In this document: positions 35,097-44,207 of the stretch, one piece after another
Layout of the letters: each line of letters starts with the position of its first letter
Numbering within the stretch: the first letter of the stretch is position 1
Assembly: GCA_038524795.1 (NCBI GenBank)
Contig: JBCBIJ010000008.1
Span: 62,001-126,000, forward strand
Source of the DNA: CALBPI01 sp038524795
GTDB taxonomy: Bacteria > Pseudomonadota > Gammaproteobacteria > Steroidobacterales > Woeseiaceae
Length of the DNA: 64,000 nt
Direction of reading: 5' to 3'
Made by a program: the position numbers and the translations under genes
The notes under the pieces: model-generated
Seen by the model: the letters and a program-made list of their open reading frames with translations, nothing else
What the model was told of the DNA's origin: nothing
Database searches by the model: none

Positions 35097-36410
35097 ATGT
35101 CCGCACCCGCTTCGCTCTTCCGCGTTCTCGTCTTGCTGCTCGCTGCTTTGGCGCTTGCCGGCTGTGGCGATCGCGGCGACACGCCGGAAACGGCAGCCGA
35201 CTCGACCCCGGAGCTCGCGATCGGCCCCTGGCATGCGAACATCACGCTGCCCGGCGGCGAGGCGCGGTTCGGTCTGGAACTGGCTCGCGATGGCGACACC
35301 GTCACGGCGACGATCGTCAACGGCAGCGAGCGGATTCTTGTGCCTGCGGTCGACTTTGATGGCGAGCGAATCGCGCTGCGCTTTCCCGCATTCAACAACC
35401 GCATCGACGCCGTACTCACGGCCGACGGACTCGATGGCTCACTGACGCTCGTCAAACGCTATGGCGAAACGCAGGTGATGCCGTTCCGCGCCGCACCAGG
35501 TGCGGGTCCGACCACGGGCGCCTCGACGAGCCGTGACCTGTCGGGCCGTTGGGCCGTCACGTTTACCGAAGACGACGGTACAACCTACCCGGCCGTCGGC
35601 GAGTTTCAGCAGCGCGGCACGCGTCTGCTGGGCACGTTTCTGACGCAGACGGGCGACTACCGTTACCTGGGCGGCATCGTCGATGGCGACACCATGCGGC
35701 TACAGACTTTTGATGGCGCCCATGCGTTCCTGTTCACGGCAACCGTCGACGAAGACGGTGCGCTTACGGGCAAGTTCTGGTCCGGCACGAAGTCAATTGA
35801 GGACTGGACGGGCGCGCGTGATGCGACCGCCACGCTCGCCGACGCCGCGGAGCTCACCTTCCTCAAAGAGGGCTTCGACCGCTTCACCTTTGCGTTCCCC
35901 GATCTTGAGGGCAACACCGTGTCGCTCGACGACGCGCAGTTTGATGGCAAGGTCGTACTCGTCACGCTGGCCGGGTCCTGGTGCCCGAACTGCCACGATG
36001 AAGCCGCGTTTATGACCGAGCTCCACGCGCGCTACGAAGCGCGTGGCGTCGAAGTGGTGGCACTCATGTACGAACACCTCGAGGATACGGACGCGGCGCG
36101 CGCGCAGGTGCAGGCCTTCCGTGACAAGTTCGGGATCGAGTACACGACGCTGCTCGCGGGCATCTCGGACAAGACCAAGGCGGCCGAGACACTGCCCGCC
36201 CTTGATCGCGTGCTGGCGTTCCCGACCACGATCTTCATCGCCCGCGACGGCAGCGTGCGCGAGATCCACACGGGCTTCTCGGGCCCGGGCACGGGCGAGC
36301 ACTACGAACGCCTCAAGAAACGCATCTACAGCCTCGTCGATACGCTTGTCGACGAACCCGGCGCCAGCGCCGAGCCGGTTGCGGCCCTTTCGGCCGTCGC
36401 GACCGACTGA
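35097..36410 (+). CDS. Lipoprotein with C-terminal thioredoxin-fold (TlpA/AhpC-TSA-like) domain
   Basis: 437 residues. Lipoprotein signal with lipobox ALALAGC (Cys near residue 22), then about 240 residues of beta-rich sequence without a name I can give. The C-terminal ~165 residues are a thioredoxin fold of the TlpA/ResA type, with the redox motif WCPNC in VTLAGSWCPNCHDEAAF and cis-Pro region AFPTTIFIARDG. Periplasmic disulfide reduction or exchange is the inferred role. The ATG at 35097 is used because it gives a good signal peptide. yajQ follows 15 bp downstream. Confidence 0.85.
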   Translation: MSAPASLFRVLVLLLAALALAGCGDRGDTPETAADSTPELAIGPWHANITLPGGEARFGLELARDGDTVTATIVNGSERILVPAVDFDGERIALRFPAFNNRIDAVLTADGLDGSLTLVKRYGETQVMPFRAAPGAGPTTGASTSRDLSGRWAVTFTEDDGTTYPAVGEFQQRGTRLLGTFLTQTGDYRYLGGIVDGDTMRLQTFDGAHAFLFTATVDEDGALTGKFWSGTKSIEDWTGARDATATLADAAELTFLKEGFDRFTFAFPDLEGNTVSLDDAQFDGKVVLVTLAGSWCPNCHDEAAFMTELHARYEARGVEVVALMYEHLEDTDAARAQVQAFRDKFGIEYTTLLAGISDKTKAAETLPALDRVLAFPTTIFIARDGSVREIHTGFSGPGTGEHYERLKKRIYSLVDTLVDEPGASAEPVAALSAVATD

Positions 36411-36425
36411 CCAGGAGAACCGACC

Positions 36426-36908
36426 ATGCCCTCGTTCGACGTCGTGTCCGAAGTGGACCTGCACGAACTCGCCAATGCCGTGGACCAGGCCAATCGCGAA
36501 GTAACGAACCGTTTCGACTTCAAGGGGACGGGCGCCGAGTTCACGCTCGATGAGAGCACCATCTCGCTGAAGGCTCAGGTCGAGTTTCAGCTCCAACAGA
36601 TGCTCGACATCCTGCGCCAGAAGCTCGCCAAGCGGGGCATCGACGTGGGCGCGCTTGAGGTCAAGGACCCTGTGACGAGTGGCAGTGAAGCGCGCCAGGC
36701 CGTGCTGGTCCGCCAGGGTATCGACGCGGCTTTGGCCAAAAAGCTCGTCAAGACGATCAAGGACGCCAAGCTCAAAGTGCAGGCGCAAATCCAGGGCGAA
36801 CAGGTGCGCGTCACGGGCAAGAAGCGTGACGACCTGCAGTCAGTGATTGCGCTGCTGCGCGAGGCTGACGTCGACCTGCCCCTGCAGTTCAACAACTTCC
36901 GCGACTGA
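36426..36908 (+). CDS. yajQ: YajQ family nucleotide/cyclic-di-GMP-binding protein
   Basis: 160 residues, standard length: MPSFDVVSEVDLHELANAVD, NREVTNRFDFKGTGAEFTLD, VRQGIDAALAKKLVKTIKDA, KLKVQAQIQGEQVRVTGKKR and the C-terminal LPLQFNNFRD. Proteins of this family bind cyclic di-GMP in Xanthomonas and modulate a transcription factor; elsewhere the role is less clear. AGGAGA precedes the ATG at good spacing. It sits between the thioredoxin-fold lipoprotein and ppc, all in one direction. Confidence 0.94.
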   Translation: MPSFDVVSEVDLHELANAVDQANREVTNRFDFKGTGAEFTLDESTISLKAQVEFQLQQMLDILRQKLAKRGIDVGALEVKDPVTSGSEARQAVLVRQGIDAALAKKLVKTIKDAKLKVQAQIQGEQVRVTGKKRDDLQSVIALLREADVDLPLQFNNFRD

Positions 36909-36926
36909 CCACACGAGGGCCGCGCC

Positions 36927-39656
36927 GTGAATCGACCCGTTATCAGCCGCAAGGACCTTGTCTTTGCCGACAAGGACCGCGAGCTGCGCAGTGATGTGCG
37001 CATGCTGGGCGCCATGGTTGGCGAACTGCTACGCGAGCAGTGTGGCGTCGGCTTCTACGACCAAGTCGAGAGCACGCGCCGCATGGCCATCGAACGCCGT
37101 GAGGGCCACGCGAGCTCAACGGAGATCGCCGATACCGTTGCGGGCTTTACGGGTCCGGCTGCACACAACTTCATCCGCGCGTTCTCGACCTACTTCCAGC
37201 TCGTCAACACGGCCGAGAAAGTGCACCGCATCCGCCGCCGCCGCGACTACCTGCGCGAGACGGGCGCACACCAGCCGCACGGCGTCTACGACATGCTGTC
37301 GCGCTTCCGCGATGCGGGTGTCGATCTTGACGGGGTGCTTGAAGCCTTCGGTGAGACCCTCATCGAGCCCGTCTTTACGGCGCACCCGACGGAGCCGACC
37401 CGGCGCACAATACTGCGCAAGGAACAAAACATTGTGCGCCGCCTGGTCGACCTGCTCGACTCGGGACTGCCGCCACAGGAAGTGGCCGCAGCACACGCTG
37501 TCATCCGCGCGGAAGTCACCTCGGGCTGGCAAACCGAAGAACATCCCAGCGAAAGCATGACCGTAGCTGACGAGCTTGAGCATGTTTTGTTCTTCCTGAC
37601 CGACGTGCTCTACCGCGTGATCCCGCCGTTCTACGAGAACCTGCAAACTGCGCTTGCCGAGGTGTACGGCGACGAGGCCAAGGGCGTCGAGCTGCCCACG
37701 TTAACGCGCTTTGCGTCCTGGGTTGGCGGCGACATGGACGGCAACCCCAACGTGGGCGCCAAGACCATCCGCAACACGCTGGCCCGGCAGCGCAACCTGA
37801 TCCTCGATCTCTACTTCCGCGAGTGCTCGACGGTGGCGGGCAAGCTCAGTCAGAGCCGCAGCCGCGTGCCCATCGCGGCAGAGATCGACGCACGCATCGA
37901 GGACTACCGTCACCACTTCTCGAAAGCCTGGGGCTCGGTGCCGAACCGTCACCGCGAGATGCCTTACCGCGTCTTGCTCAAGCTCGTGCAGGCGCGCCTT
38001 CAGGCGACTTACGACGACGACGCCTACCCGTATGAGTCAGCCGAGGAGTTCCGCGACGACATCCAGCTCATCGCCGACAGCCTCATGGCCCACCAGGGTG
38101 AACACGCCGGGCTGTTTGCCGTAAAACGCCTGCTGCGAAAGATCGACTGCTTCGGCTTCCACATGGCCACGCTCGACATTCGCCAGGACGCGCTCGTGCA
38201 CCGCGAGGTTATCGGCAAGTGCTTAGGCGACGAGCAATGGATGCAGCGCAGCGCCGAGGAACGACTCGAACGGCTCTGCGACGCCGTGACCAATCGCGAG
38301 CCACCTGTCGACGTACAGGACACCCAGGTCCGCAAGACGCTAGCCGTGTTTCAGACGGTGGCTTTCTGCCGCCGTAAGTACGGCGCACGTGCCATCGGTC
38401 CCTACATCATCAGCATGACGCAGGGCGCGGACGACATCGTGTCCGTGTTGCTGCTCGCGCAGTGGGCGGAGCTCGGCAATCGCCGCGGCGAAGTGCCGCT
38501 CGATATCGCGCCGCTGTTCGAAACCGTCACCGACCTGGAGAACGGCCCCGCGATCATGGAGGGACTGCTCAACAACAGCGTCTACCGCCACCACCTCGAG
38601 CGACGCGAAAACCGTCAAACGATCATGGTCGGCTACTCGGACAGCAACAAGGACGGCGGGCTCGCCTCGGCACGCTGGGCGCTGCACCAGGCACAGGCCG
38701 CATTGCGTGACGTACTGTCCGCGCACGAAATCGAGCTCACGCTGTTCCACGGCCGTGGCGGCACGGTCAGTCGCGGCGGCACAAAGATGCACGACGCCGT
38801 GCTCGGCGCGCCGGCCGGCACGGTCGCAGGCCGCATGCGTGTCACCGAGCAGGGCGAGATCATCAACGAGAAGTACGGGCTGCGCGGCATCGCACTGCGT
38901 ACGCTCGAGCAGGCCGCGACGTCGGTTACGGCCGCCTCGGTGCTGCGACCGCGCAGCGAAACGCTGGCGCCGGAATGGGGCGAGATGATGAGCCTGGCCG
39001 CCGACACGAGCAAGGCGCACTACCAGGACCTCACCCGATTCTCCGAAGGCTTCTTCGACTACTTCCGGTCGGCGACGCCCATCGATGTCATCGAGCGCAT
39101 GCGCATCGGCTCGCGCCCGGCGTCACGCCGCAAGCAGCAGGGTATCGACGATCTGCGTGCGATCCCCTGGGTCTTCTCGTGGACGCAATGCCGCTGCATC
39201 CTGCCGGGCTGGTACGGACTCGGTACGGGCCTCGAGCGCGCCGTAGACGCGCACGGTGAAGACGCATTCCGCGAGATGTGCGACCAATGGCATTTCGCCA
39301 AGGCACTGCTCGCCGACGCACAGATGGTGCTGGCCAAGGCCGACCTCGAGATTGCGGCGATCTACGCGGATCTTGCGGGCGAGCTCGGTGAGCGTTTCTT
39401 CCCGCGCATCCGCGAGGAGTACGATCGCACGGTCGACCTTGTGCTGCGCATCACAGGCAACAGCAACCTGCTCGACAACGACCCGACGCTGCAGCGCACG
39501 ATCCTGCTGCGTAACCCTTACGTCGACCCCATGAGCCTGTTGCAGGTTAGGCTGCTGTCAGAATGGCGCGCGACAGGTCGTGAAGACCCCGCCCTGCTCG
39601 ACGCGCTGCTCGCCAGCGTCAACGGCATCGCGCAGGGTCTGCAGAACACGGGCTGA
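36927..39656 (+). CDS. ppc: Phosphoenolpyruvate carboxylase
   Basis: Fixes bicarbonate onto PEP to refill oxaloacetate. 909 residues from a GTG start, full length. Catalytic motifs: VFTAHPTEPTRRT (the essential His), GYSDSNKDGGLASARWAL, FHGRGGTVSRGG and the C-terminal QNTG that lines the aspartate (inhibitor) site, so allosteric inhibition by malate/aspartate is expected. It starts 18 bp after yajQ, and the MFS gene follows after 5 bp. Confidence 0.97.
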   Translation: MNRPVISRKDLVFADKDRELRSDVRMLGAMVGELLREQCGVGFYDQVESTRRMAIERREGHASSTEIADTVAGFTGPAAHNFIRAFSTYFQLVNTAEKVHRIRRRRDYLRETGAHQPHGVYDMLSRFRDAGVDLDGVLEAFGETLIEPVFTAHPTEPTRRTILRKEQNIVRRLVDLLDSGLPPQEVAAAHAVIRAEVTSGWQTEEHPSESMTVADELEHVLFFLTDVLYRVIPPFYENLQTALAEVYGDEAKGVELPTLTRFASWVGGDMDGNPNVGAKTIRNTLARQRNLILDLYFRECSTVAGKLSQSRSRVPIAAEIDARIEDYRHHFSKAWGSVPNRHREMPYRVLLKLVQARLQATYDDDAYPYESAEEFRDDIQLIADSLMAHQGEHAGLFAVKRLLRKIDCFGFHMATLDIRQDALVHREVIGKCLGDEQWMQRSAEERLERLCDAVTNREPPVDVQDTQVRKTLAVFQTVAFCRRKYGARAIGPYIISMTQGADDIVSVLLLAQWAELGNRRGEVPLDIAPLFETVTDLENGPAIMEGLLNNSVYRHHLERRENRQTIMVGYSDSNKDGGLASARWALHQAQAALRDVLSAHEIELTLFHGRGGTVSRGGTKMHDAVLGAPAGTVAGRMRVTEQGEIINEKYGLRGIALRTLEQAATSVTAASVLRPRSETLAPEWGEMMSLAADTSKAHYQDLTRFSEGFFDYFRSATPIDVIERMRIGSRPASRRKQQGIDDLRAIPWVFSWTQCRCILPGWYGLGTGLERAVDAHGEDAFREMCDQWHFAKALLADAQMVLAKADLEIAAIYADLAGELGERFFPRIREEYDRTVDLVLRITGNSNLLDNDPTLQRTILLRNPYVDPMSLLQVRLLSEWRATGREDPALLDALLASVNGIAQGLQNTG

Positions 39657-39661
39657 CGCGC

Positions 39662-40945
39662 TTGCAACCCGGCCGCACCGCGACACCGCTCTCGGAGCGT
39701 CGGCTCGCCTTCGCCCTGTTGCTGGGCGCTGTCATGTGCCTCGGCATGGGGCAAACGGTAACGTTCGCGATCCTGCCACCGATCGGTCGCGAGCTCGGTC
39801 TGTCGGAGCGGCAGGTCGGCGGCATCTTTTCCATCTCGGCGCTGCTCTGGGTACTGCTGAGTCCGTTCTGGGGGCGCCTGTCCGACCGCTGGGGCCGTAA
39901 GCCCGTCATTCTCATCGGCATGGCCGGCTACATCGTGTCCACAGCGGCGTTCACGTGCGCGATCAGCTTCGGGCTCGCGGGCGGCGCGAGTCTTGGCATC
40001 GTCTACATCCTCATGGTCGCCACACGCAGCATCTACGGGGCTATTGGCCCAGGCGTACGTGTGGCATCGCAGGCTTACATCGTCGACCGCACGAGCATTG
40101 CCGATCGCACCGTGGCCATCGCGGGTATGTCGGCGGCGTTTGGTCTCGGCAACGTACTCGGGCCGGGCCTGGGTTCCGCCATCAGCGTGTTCGGGCTGCT
40201 CGCGCCACTCTGGGCCATCGTCGTGCTCGTCACGCTGGTCGCGATCGCCACGATCCTGTTTCTGCCCGAAAAGAGCGCACCTGGCAGCGCGTCAACGACA
40301 CGCCGATTGCCCGTCCGCGACAAACGGGTCCGTCCGTTCCTCATCTACGGCATCACGGCGAGCTTCGCCGTGGCAACACCCATGCAGGCCAGCGCGTTCT
40401 ACTTCATCGACGTGCTGGGACTCAGCATCGATTCCGCCGCGCAGTTCGTCGGCGTGGGCTTGTCGGGGGCCGCCATGGCGGCGCTGTTTTCGCAGCTTGT
40501 GCTCGTGCAGCGATTTCGCCTGCCGCCCTGGTTCATGATGCTGGCAGGTGCCGCTCTCATCTCGATCGCGCAACTGGCCATGGCGGCCAGTTCGAGTTTC
40601 GGACCCATGGTGTTTGGCCTCATGCTCAACGGGTTGGGCGCGGGCATGGCCATGCCAGGCTTCACCGCGGGTGCATCGTTGTCTGTGACGGCGTCCGAAC
40701 AGGGCGCCGTTGCCGGCATGACGGGGGCTGTTGGCGCGGCGGGCTTCTCGATTGTGCCGCTCGTGAACTTTACACTCTACGCCTATGCGCCCGAGTTGCC
40801 GTTCCTCTTCGACGCCGTACTCATGGCCGGCATGATCGCCTTCGTCGCGCTCAACCCGACGCTGCGCCGCAGTGGTCGAGACCTGCCGCCGCCTGAGACG
40901 ACGGATACGGCGAGTACCACGAGCACGGGGCCCGACGGCACATGA
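39662..40945 (+). CDS. Major facilitator superfamily transporter
   Basis: 427 residues, about 12 hydrophobic helices. The loop 2–3 signature is present as LLSPFWGRLSDRWGRKPVIL, and the motif C region as GLGNVLGPGLGSAISVFGLL, which is typical of drug/H+ antiporter families. The start is a TTG at 39662, 5 bp after ppc; the first helix begins at residue ~14 so no later start fits. The last ~25 residues are Thr-rich and polar. Substrate unknown. It overlaps the DUF547 gene by 4 bp (ATGA). Confidence 0.87.
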   Translation: MQPGRTATPLSERRLAFALLLGAVMCLGMGQTVTFAILPPIGRELGLSERQVGGIFSISALLWVLLSPFWGRLSDRWGRKPVILIGMAGYIVSTAAFTCAISFGLAGGASLGIVYILMVATRSIYGAIGPGVRVASQAYIVDRTSIADRTVAIAGMSAAFGLGNVLGPGLGSAISVFGLLAPLWAIVVLVTLVAIATILFLPEKSAPGSASTTRRLPVRDKRVRPFLIYGITASFAVATPMQASAFYFIDVLGLSIDSAAQFVGVGLSGAAMAALFSQLVLVQRFRLPPWFMMLAGAALISIAQLAMAASSSFGPMVFGLMLNGLGAGMAMPGFTAGASLSVTASEQGAVAGMTGAVGAAGFSIVPLVNFTLYAYAPELPFLFDAVLMAGMIAFVALNPTLRRSGRDLPPPETTDTASTTSTGPDGT

Positions 40946-41754
40946 TGCGCGCGTTGTTCGCATCGCTGCTGGTCACGCTGCTGATTGCGGGCTGCGGCAA
41001 CGACGACAGCAGCGACGATCTCGCCGAGCAGTTTCGGGCCAACACGGCTGATGGCTCGCGCATTGATCATGGCGACTGGCAGCAGGTGCTCAACGACTAC
41101 CTCGTTCCAAACTACGCCAGACTCAATCGGGTCGACTACGCAGGGCTGGCCACGGCTGGCACCGGACAGCTCGACCGCTATCTCACGGCCATGTCCGCTG
41201 TGGACCCCGAGATGCACCCGGCAGACGAACAGATGGCCTACTGGATCAACGTTTACAACGCGCTGACGGTGCGACGGATCGTCGAAGACTGGCCCGTCGA
41301 GAGCATTCTCGAACTCGGTGACAGCGCGCTTGCGCGCGGGCCCTGGGGCGACCCCGCGATCACGGTCAATGGGCACACCCTGTCGCTTGACGACATTGAG
41401 CACCGGATTCTGCGCGTGATCTGGGAAGAGCCGCGAATCCACTTTGCCGTCAACTGCGCGAGCGTGGGCTGCCCCGACCTGCAACCCATCGCCTTCACGG
41501 GCGCCAACCTTGAGTCGCAACTGCGACTCGGCGCGCGCAATTACCTGGCGAGTCCCCGGGGTGTCGTGCGCGAGGGGGATGCCCTGCTCGTTTCCAGCCT
41601 GTTTCAGTGGTATGCCGATGACTTTGGCGACTCACCTGAGGCCGTACTGGACAGGCTCGCCGAATATGCCGATCAGGACACGGCAAAGCGGCTCCGCTCC
41701 CACGACGGACCGCTGCGTTACGCCTACGACTGGAGCCTGAACGCAACGCCGTAA
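40942..41754 (+). CDS. DUF547 lipoprotein
   Basis: 270 residues. A short lipoprotein signal MMRALFASLLVTLLIAGC places the lipidated Cys at residue 18. The DUF547 core follows: QMAYWINVYNALTVRRIVED, GHTLSLDDIEHRILR, RIHFAVNCASVGCPDLQPIA and ALLVSSLFQWYADDFG. The conserved Asn/Cys of AVNCASVGCP suggests a cysteine-peptidase-like site, but no activity is established for the family. It is coupled to the MFS gene by a 4-bp overlap. Confidence 0.9.
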   Translation: MMRALFASLLVTLLIAGCGNDDSSDDLAEQFRANTADGSRIDHGDWQQVLNDYLVPNYARLNRVDYAGLATAGTGQLDRYLTAMSAVDPEMHPADEQMAYWINVYNALTVRRIVEDWPVESILELGDSALARGPWGDPAITVNGHTLSLDDIEHRILRVIWEEPRIHFAVNCASVGCPDLQPIAFTGANLESQLRLGARNYLASPRGVVREGDALLVSSLFQWYADDFGDSPEAVLDRLAEYADQDTAKRLRSHDGPLRYAYDWSLNATP

Positions 41755-41770
41755 GCCTCGGGCCGAGCGG

Positions 41771-41776
41771 TATACT
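41771..41776 (+). promoter_or_regulatory. -10 box six bases before a start codon (possible leaderless mRNA)
   Basis: TATACT ends 6 bp before the ATG at 41783, so transcription would begin at or next to the start codon. No Shine-Dalgarno sequence lies between. A -35 is not evident. Confidence 0.45.
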
Positions 41777-41782
41777 GGGCCC

Positions 41783-42286
41783 ATGGAACTCACCACGGAA
41801 CGGCTGCGTCTTCGACACTGGCGAGACGACGATCTGGGCGCCTACGCGGCGTTCTTCGCCGACGAACGCCAGGCGCGCTTTGTTGGTGGCGCCTGTCCCG
41901 ACTACGAGGCATGGCGCCGTCTGGCTGTAGTCGCGGGCCACTGGGCGCTCAAGGGCTTTGGGCTCTGGGCCGTTGAAGAACGCGACGGCGGCGGCTTCGT
42001 GGGCTGCGTCGGCGTACAGAAACCCGAAGGCTGGCCCGAGACGGAACTCGGCTACTGGATCGCACCCGAGATGCAGCACCGCGGCTACGCCACGGAGGCC
42101 GGGCTTGCGGCACGAGATCACGCCTACGACACACTCGACATCGACACGCTCGTGAGCTACATCCACCCCGACAACGCGCCCTCCATTCGAGTCGCGGAAC
42201 GCCTGGGCGCAAGCCTCGAGCGCTACGTGGAATTGCTGGCGTTCGGCCGCCACGGCGTCTACCGACACCCGGGGCCTGACGCGTGA
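41783..42286 (+). CDS. GNAT family N-acetyltransferase (RimJ/RimL-like)
   Basis: 167 residues: LTTERLRLRHWRDDDLGAYA, GFVGCVGVQKPEGWPETELG, YWIAPEMQHRGYATEAGLAA (acetyl-CoA pyrophosphate loop, Q-x-x-G-x-A type) and VSYIHPDNAPSIRVAERLGA. This is the RimJ/RimL-type subgroup, which acetylates protein N-termini or small amines; the target here is unknown. It overlaps the DCC gene by 4 bp (GTGA). Confidence 0.9.
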   Translation: MELTTERLRLRHWRDDDLGAYAAFFADERQARFVGGACPDYEAWRRLAVVAGHWALKGFGLWAVEERDGGGFVGCVGVQKPEGWPETELGYWIAPEMQHRGYATEAGLAARDHAYDTLDIDTLVSYIHPDNAPSIRVAERLGASLERYVELLAFGRHGVYRHPGPDA

Positions 42287-42735
42287 GCGGGCCGGCCAAA
42301 TTGCGCATCTACCACGACGCGAGCTGCCCCATCTGCCGCGCAGAAATCGAGGAGCTTGCCGCTGTCGATTTCGACCAGCGCCTCGAAGTCATCGACGTGG
42401 CCTCGGAGCACTTTAGGGATGACCACGCTCGCGAGGCGGGCCTGGACCAGGAGATGCTCCTCTCGGCCATGTACGTGCGCGATGAGCAGGGGCGATGGCA
42501 CACGGGCCCGGACGCATTTGCCCAAATTTACGAACGCGTCGGCATTGACCGCATGGCGCGATTTTGGGGTTCTCGCACCTGGCGACCGCTCGTGAATCTC
42601 GGCTACCGCCTGTTTCTCGTGACGCGTGGCCTGCTCGTCGCCCTGGGCGGCGACCGCGTCGTGCGCTGGTTCGTGCGGCGCGAAGCACAGGCGGCGGCGC
42701 GACGCGCCGACTACTGCCGCACGCGCGAAGACTAG
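42283..42735 (+). CDS. DCC family thiol-disulfide oxidoreductase-like protein (DUF393)
   Basis: 150 residues from a GTG start. The N-terminus has the DCC motif as YHDASCPICRAEIEEL; then FDQRLEVIDVASEHFRDDHA and MYVRDEQGRWHTGPDAFAQI, and a hydrophobic C-terminal part (LVNLGYRLFLVTRGLLVALG) that could touch the membrane. Redox activity is inferred from the CPIC pair; physiological partner unknown. Its stop codon shares a CTAG palindrome with the stop of the convergent DASS gene. Confidence 0.88.
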   Translation: MSGPAKLRIYHDASCPICRAEIEELAAVDFDQRLEVIDVASEHFRDDHAREAGLDQEMLLSAMYVRDEQGRWHTGPDAFAQIYERVGIDRMARFWGSRTWRPLVNLGYRLFLVTRGLLVALGGDRVVRWFVRREAQAAARRADYCRTRED

Positions 42736-44207
42736 ACGAGCAGCGCGGGCGCTGCGTAACGGCCGATGATCCAGATGATGGCGATCGCCAACAGGTTGAG
42801 CCAGATTCCCGCGCGCACCATCTGACCAATCTTGAGGGTGCCCGTGGAGAACACGATGGCATTCGGAGCCGTCGCCACGGGCAGCATGAAGGCGCAGCTT
42901 GCGGCCAGTGTCACAGGCACCGTGAGTAATAGCGGCGGCAAGCCCGCCTGCAGCGCGATGGCGCCCATCACGGGCAACAGCGTCGCCGTCGTGGCCATGT
43001 TGCTCGTGAGCTCCGTGAGAAAGATGGTCAGCGCCACGGCAGCGAGGAGCAACACACCCACACCCAGCGCATTAAGCGGCGCCAACGATTCACCAAGCCA
43101 AAGCGCAAGCCCACTGGCATCGACAGCAGACGCCAGCGACAGACCGCCGCCAAACAGCACCAGCACGCCCCAGGGCAGCCGTGCCGTGTCGTCCCAGCGC
43201 ATGAGCGCGCGCTGATCCCGGTCGCCGCTCGGAAACAGGAACAGCGCCACGGCAGCGGCCATGGCGATGGCCGTATCGGAGAGATCGGTGATCCCGGTCA
43301 GCGCCTGCAGCGGCCGACGCAGCATCCAGCCCGCAACCAGACAGACGAACACGATGGCCACGCGGCGCTCGGGTACGGACAAGGGCCCCTGCTCGACGCG
43401 CATGCGTTGCAGGTGTGCACGAACAGCGTCGCTCGAACCGATGTTGACGGGAAACAACCGCGCCGTGAGCAGCCACCAGGCGACAGGTAGCAACAGGGCC
43501 GTCACGGGGATGCCGAGCAACATCCAGCGCGCGAAGCTGATCTCGAGCCCGTGGCGCTCGGCCAGGTAACCGATGAGCAGTGCATTCGGGGGCGTACCGA
43601 TCAGGGTCGCCAAGCCGCCAATGGACGCCGCGTAAGCCAGTCCGAGCAGCAGCGCCAGCCGAAAGTGGTCCTGCTGCGTGGCGTCGACGCCTGCCACGTT
43701 GTCGCGCATCACAGCGATCACCGACAAGACAATCGGCAATAGCATCATGGTTGTGGACGTGTTGGTCATCCACATACTCAGTAACGCTGAGACGAGCATG
43801 AAGCCACCGATAAGCCGCCGGCCTTCGGTACCCGTCTTATCGAGAATCGCGAGCGCGATGCGCCGGTGCAGATTCCAGCGCTCAAGCGCCAGCGCCATGA
43901 CGAAGCCACCCAGGAACAAAAAGATTGTGGGGTGGGCGTAAGGCGCCGCGACGGCACGAATGTCAGCGATGCCAAGCGGTTGAAAGATCACCAGAGGCAA
44001 TAATGCCGTGGCCGGCACGGGAATCGCTTCCGTGGCCCACCAGATCGCCATCCACAACCCGGCCGCGGCCGCGCGCCACGCAGGATCGGGCATGACTTGC
44101 TGCAGTGGCGCGAGCGCGAGCATCGCCGCGAACACAGCGGGGCCGAGCCAACGCCCGACGCGTTGCGCACGCCCGCGACCTTCGTTGGGATCGATGGGCG
44201 TGCTCAC
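42732..44207 (-). CDS. DASS (SLC13) family dicarboxylate/sulfate sodium symporter
   Basis: 491 residues from a GTG start, about 11–12 hydrophobic segments. Typical motifs: AALGLWMAIWWATEAIPVPA-like N-terminus (PLVIFQPLGIADIRAVAAPY), FLFLGGFVMALALERWNLHR, MWMTNTSTTMMLLPIVLSVI (SNT-like sodium site), GGLATLIGTPPNALLIGYLA and ELTSNMATTATLLPVMGAIA. Unlike the SLC13 protein at 30.8 kb it has no RCK-type domain. Transport of C4 dicarboxylates is the likely role. It overlaps the TfpX/TfpZ-like gene by 4 bp (GTGA). Confidence 0.9.
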   Translation of the reverse strand: MSTPIDPNEGRGRAQRVGRWLGPAVFAAMLALAPLQQVMPDPAWRAAAAGLWMAIWWATEAIPVPATALLPLVIFQPLGIADIRAVAAPYAHPTIFLFLGGFVMALALERWNLHRRIALAILDKTGTEGRRLIGGFMLVSALLSMWMTNTSTTMMLLPIVLSVIAVMRDNVAGVDATQQDHFRLALLLGLAYAASIGGLATLIGTPPNALLIGYLAERHGLEISFARWMLLGIPVTALLLPVAWWLLTARLFPVNIGSSDAVRAHLQRMRVEQGPLSVPERRVAIVFVCLVAGWMLRRPLQALTGITDLSDTAIAMAAAVALFLFPSGDRDQRALMRWDDTARLPWGVLVLFGGGLSLASAVDASGLALWLGESLAPLNALGVGVLLLAAVALTIFLTELTSNMATTATLLPVMGAIALQAGLPPLLLTVPVTLAASCAFMLPVATAPNAIVFSTGTLKIGQMVRAGIWLNLLAIAIIWIIGRYAAPALLV

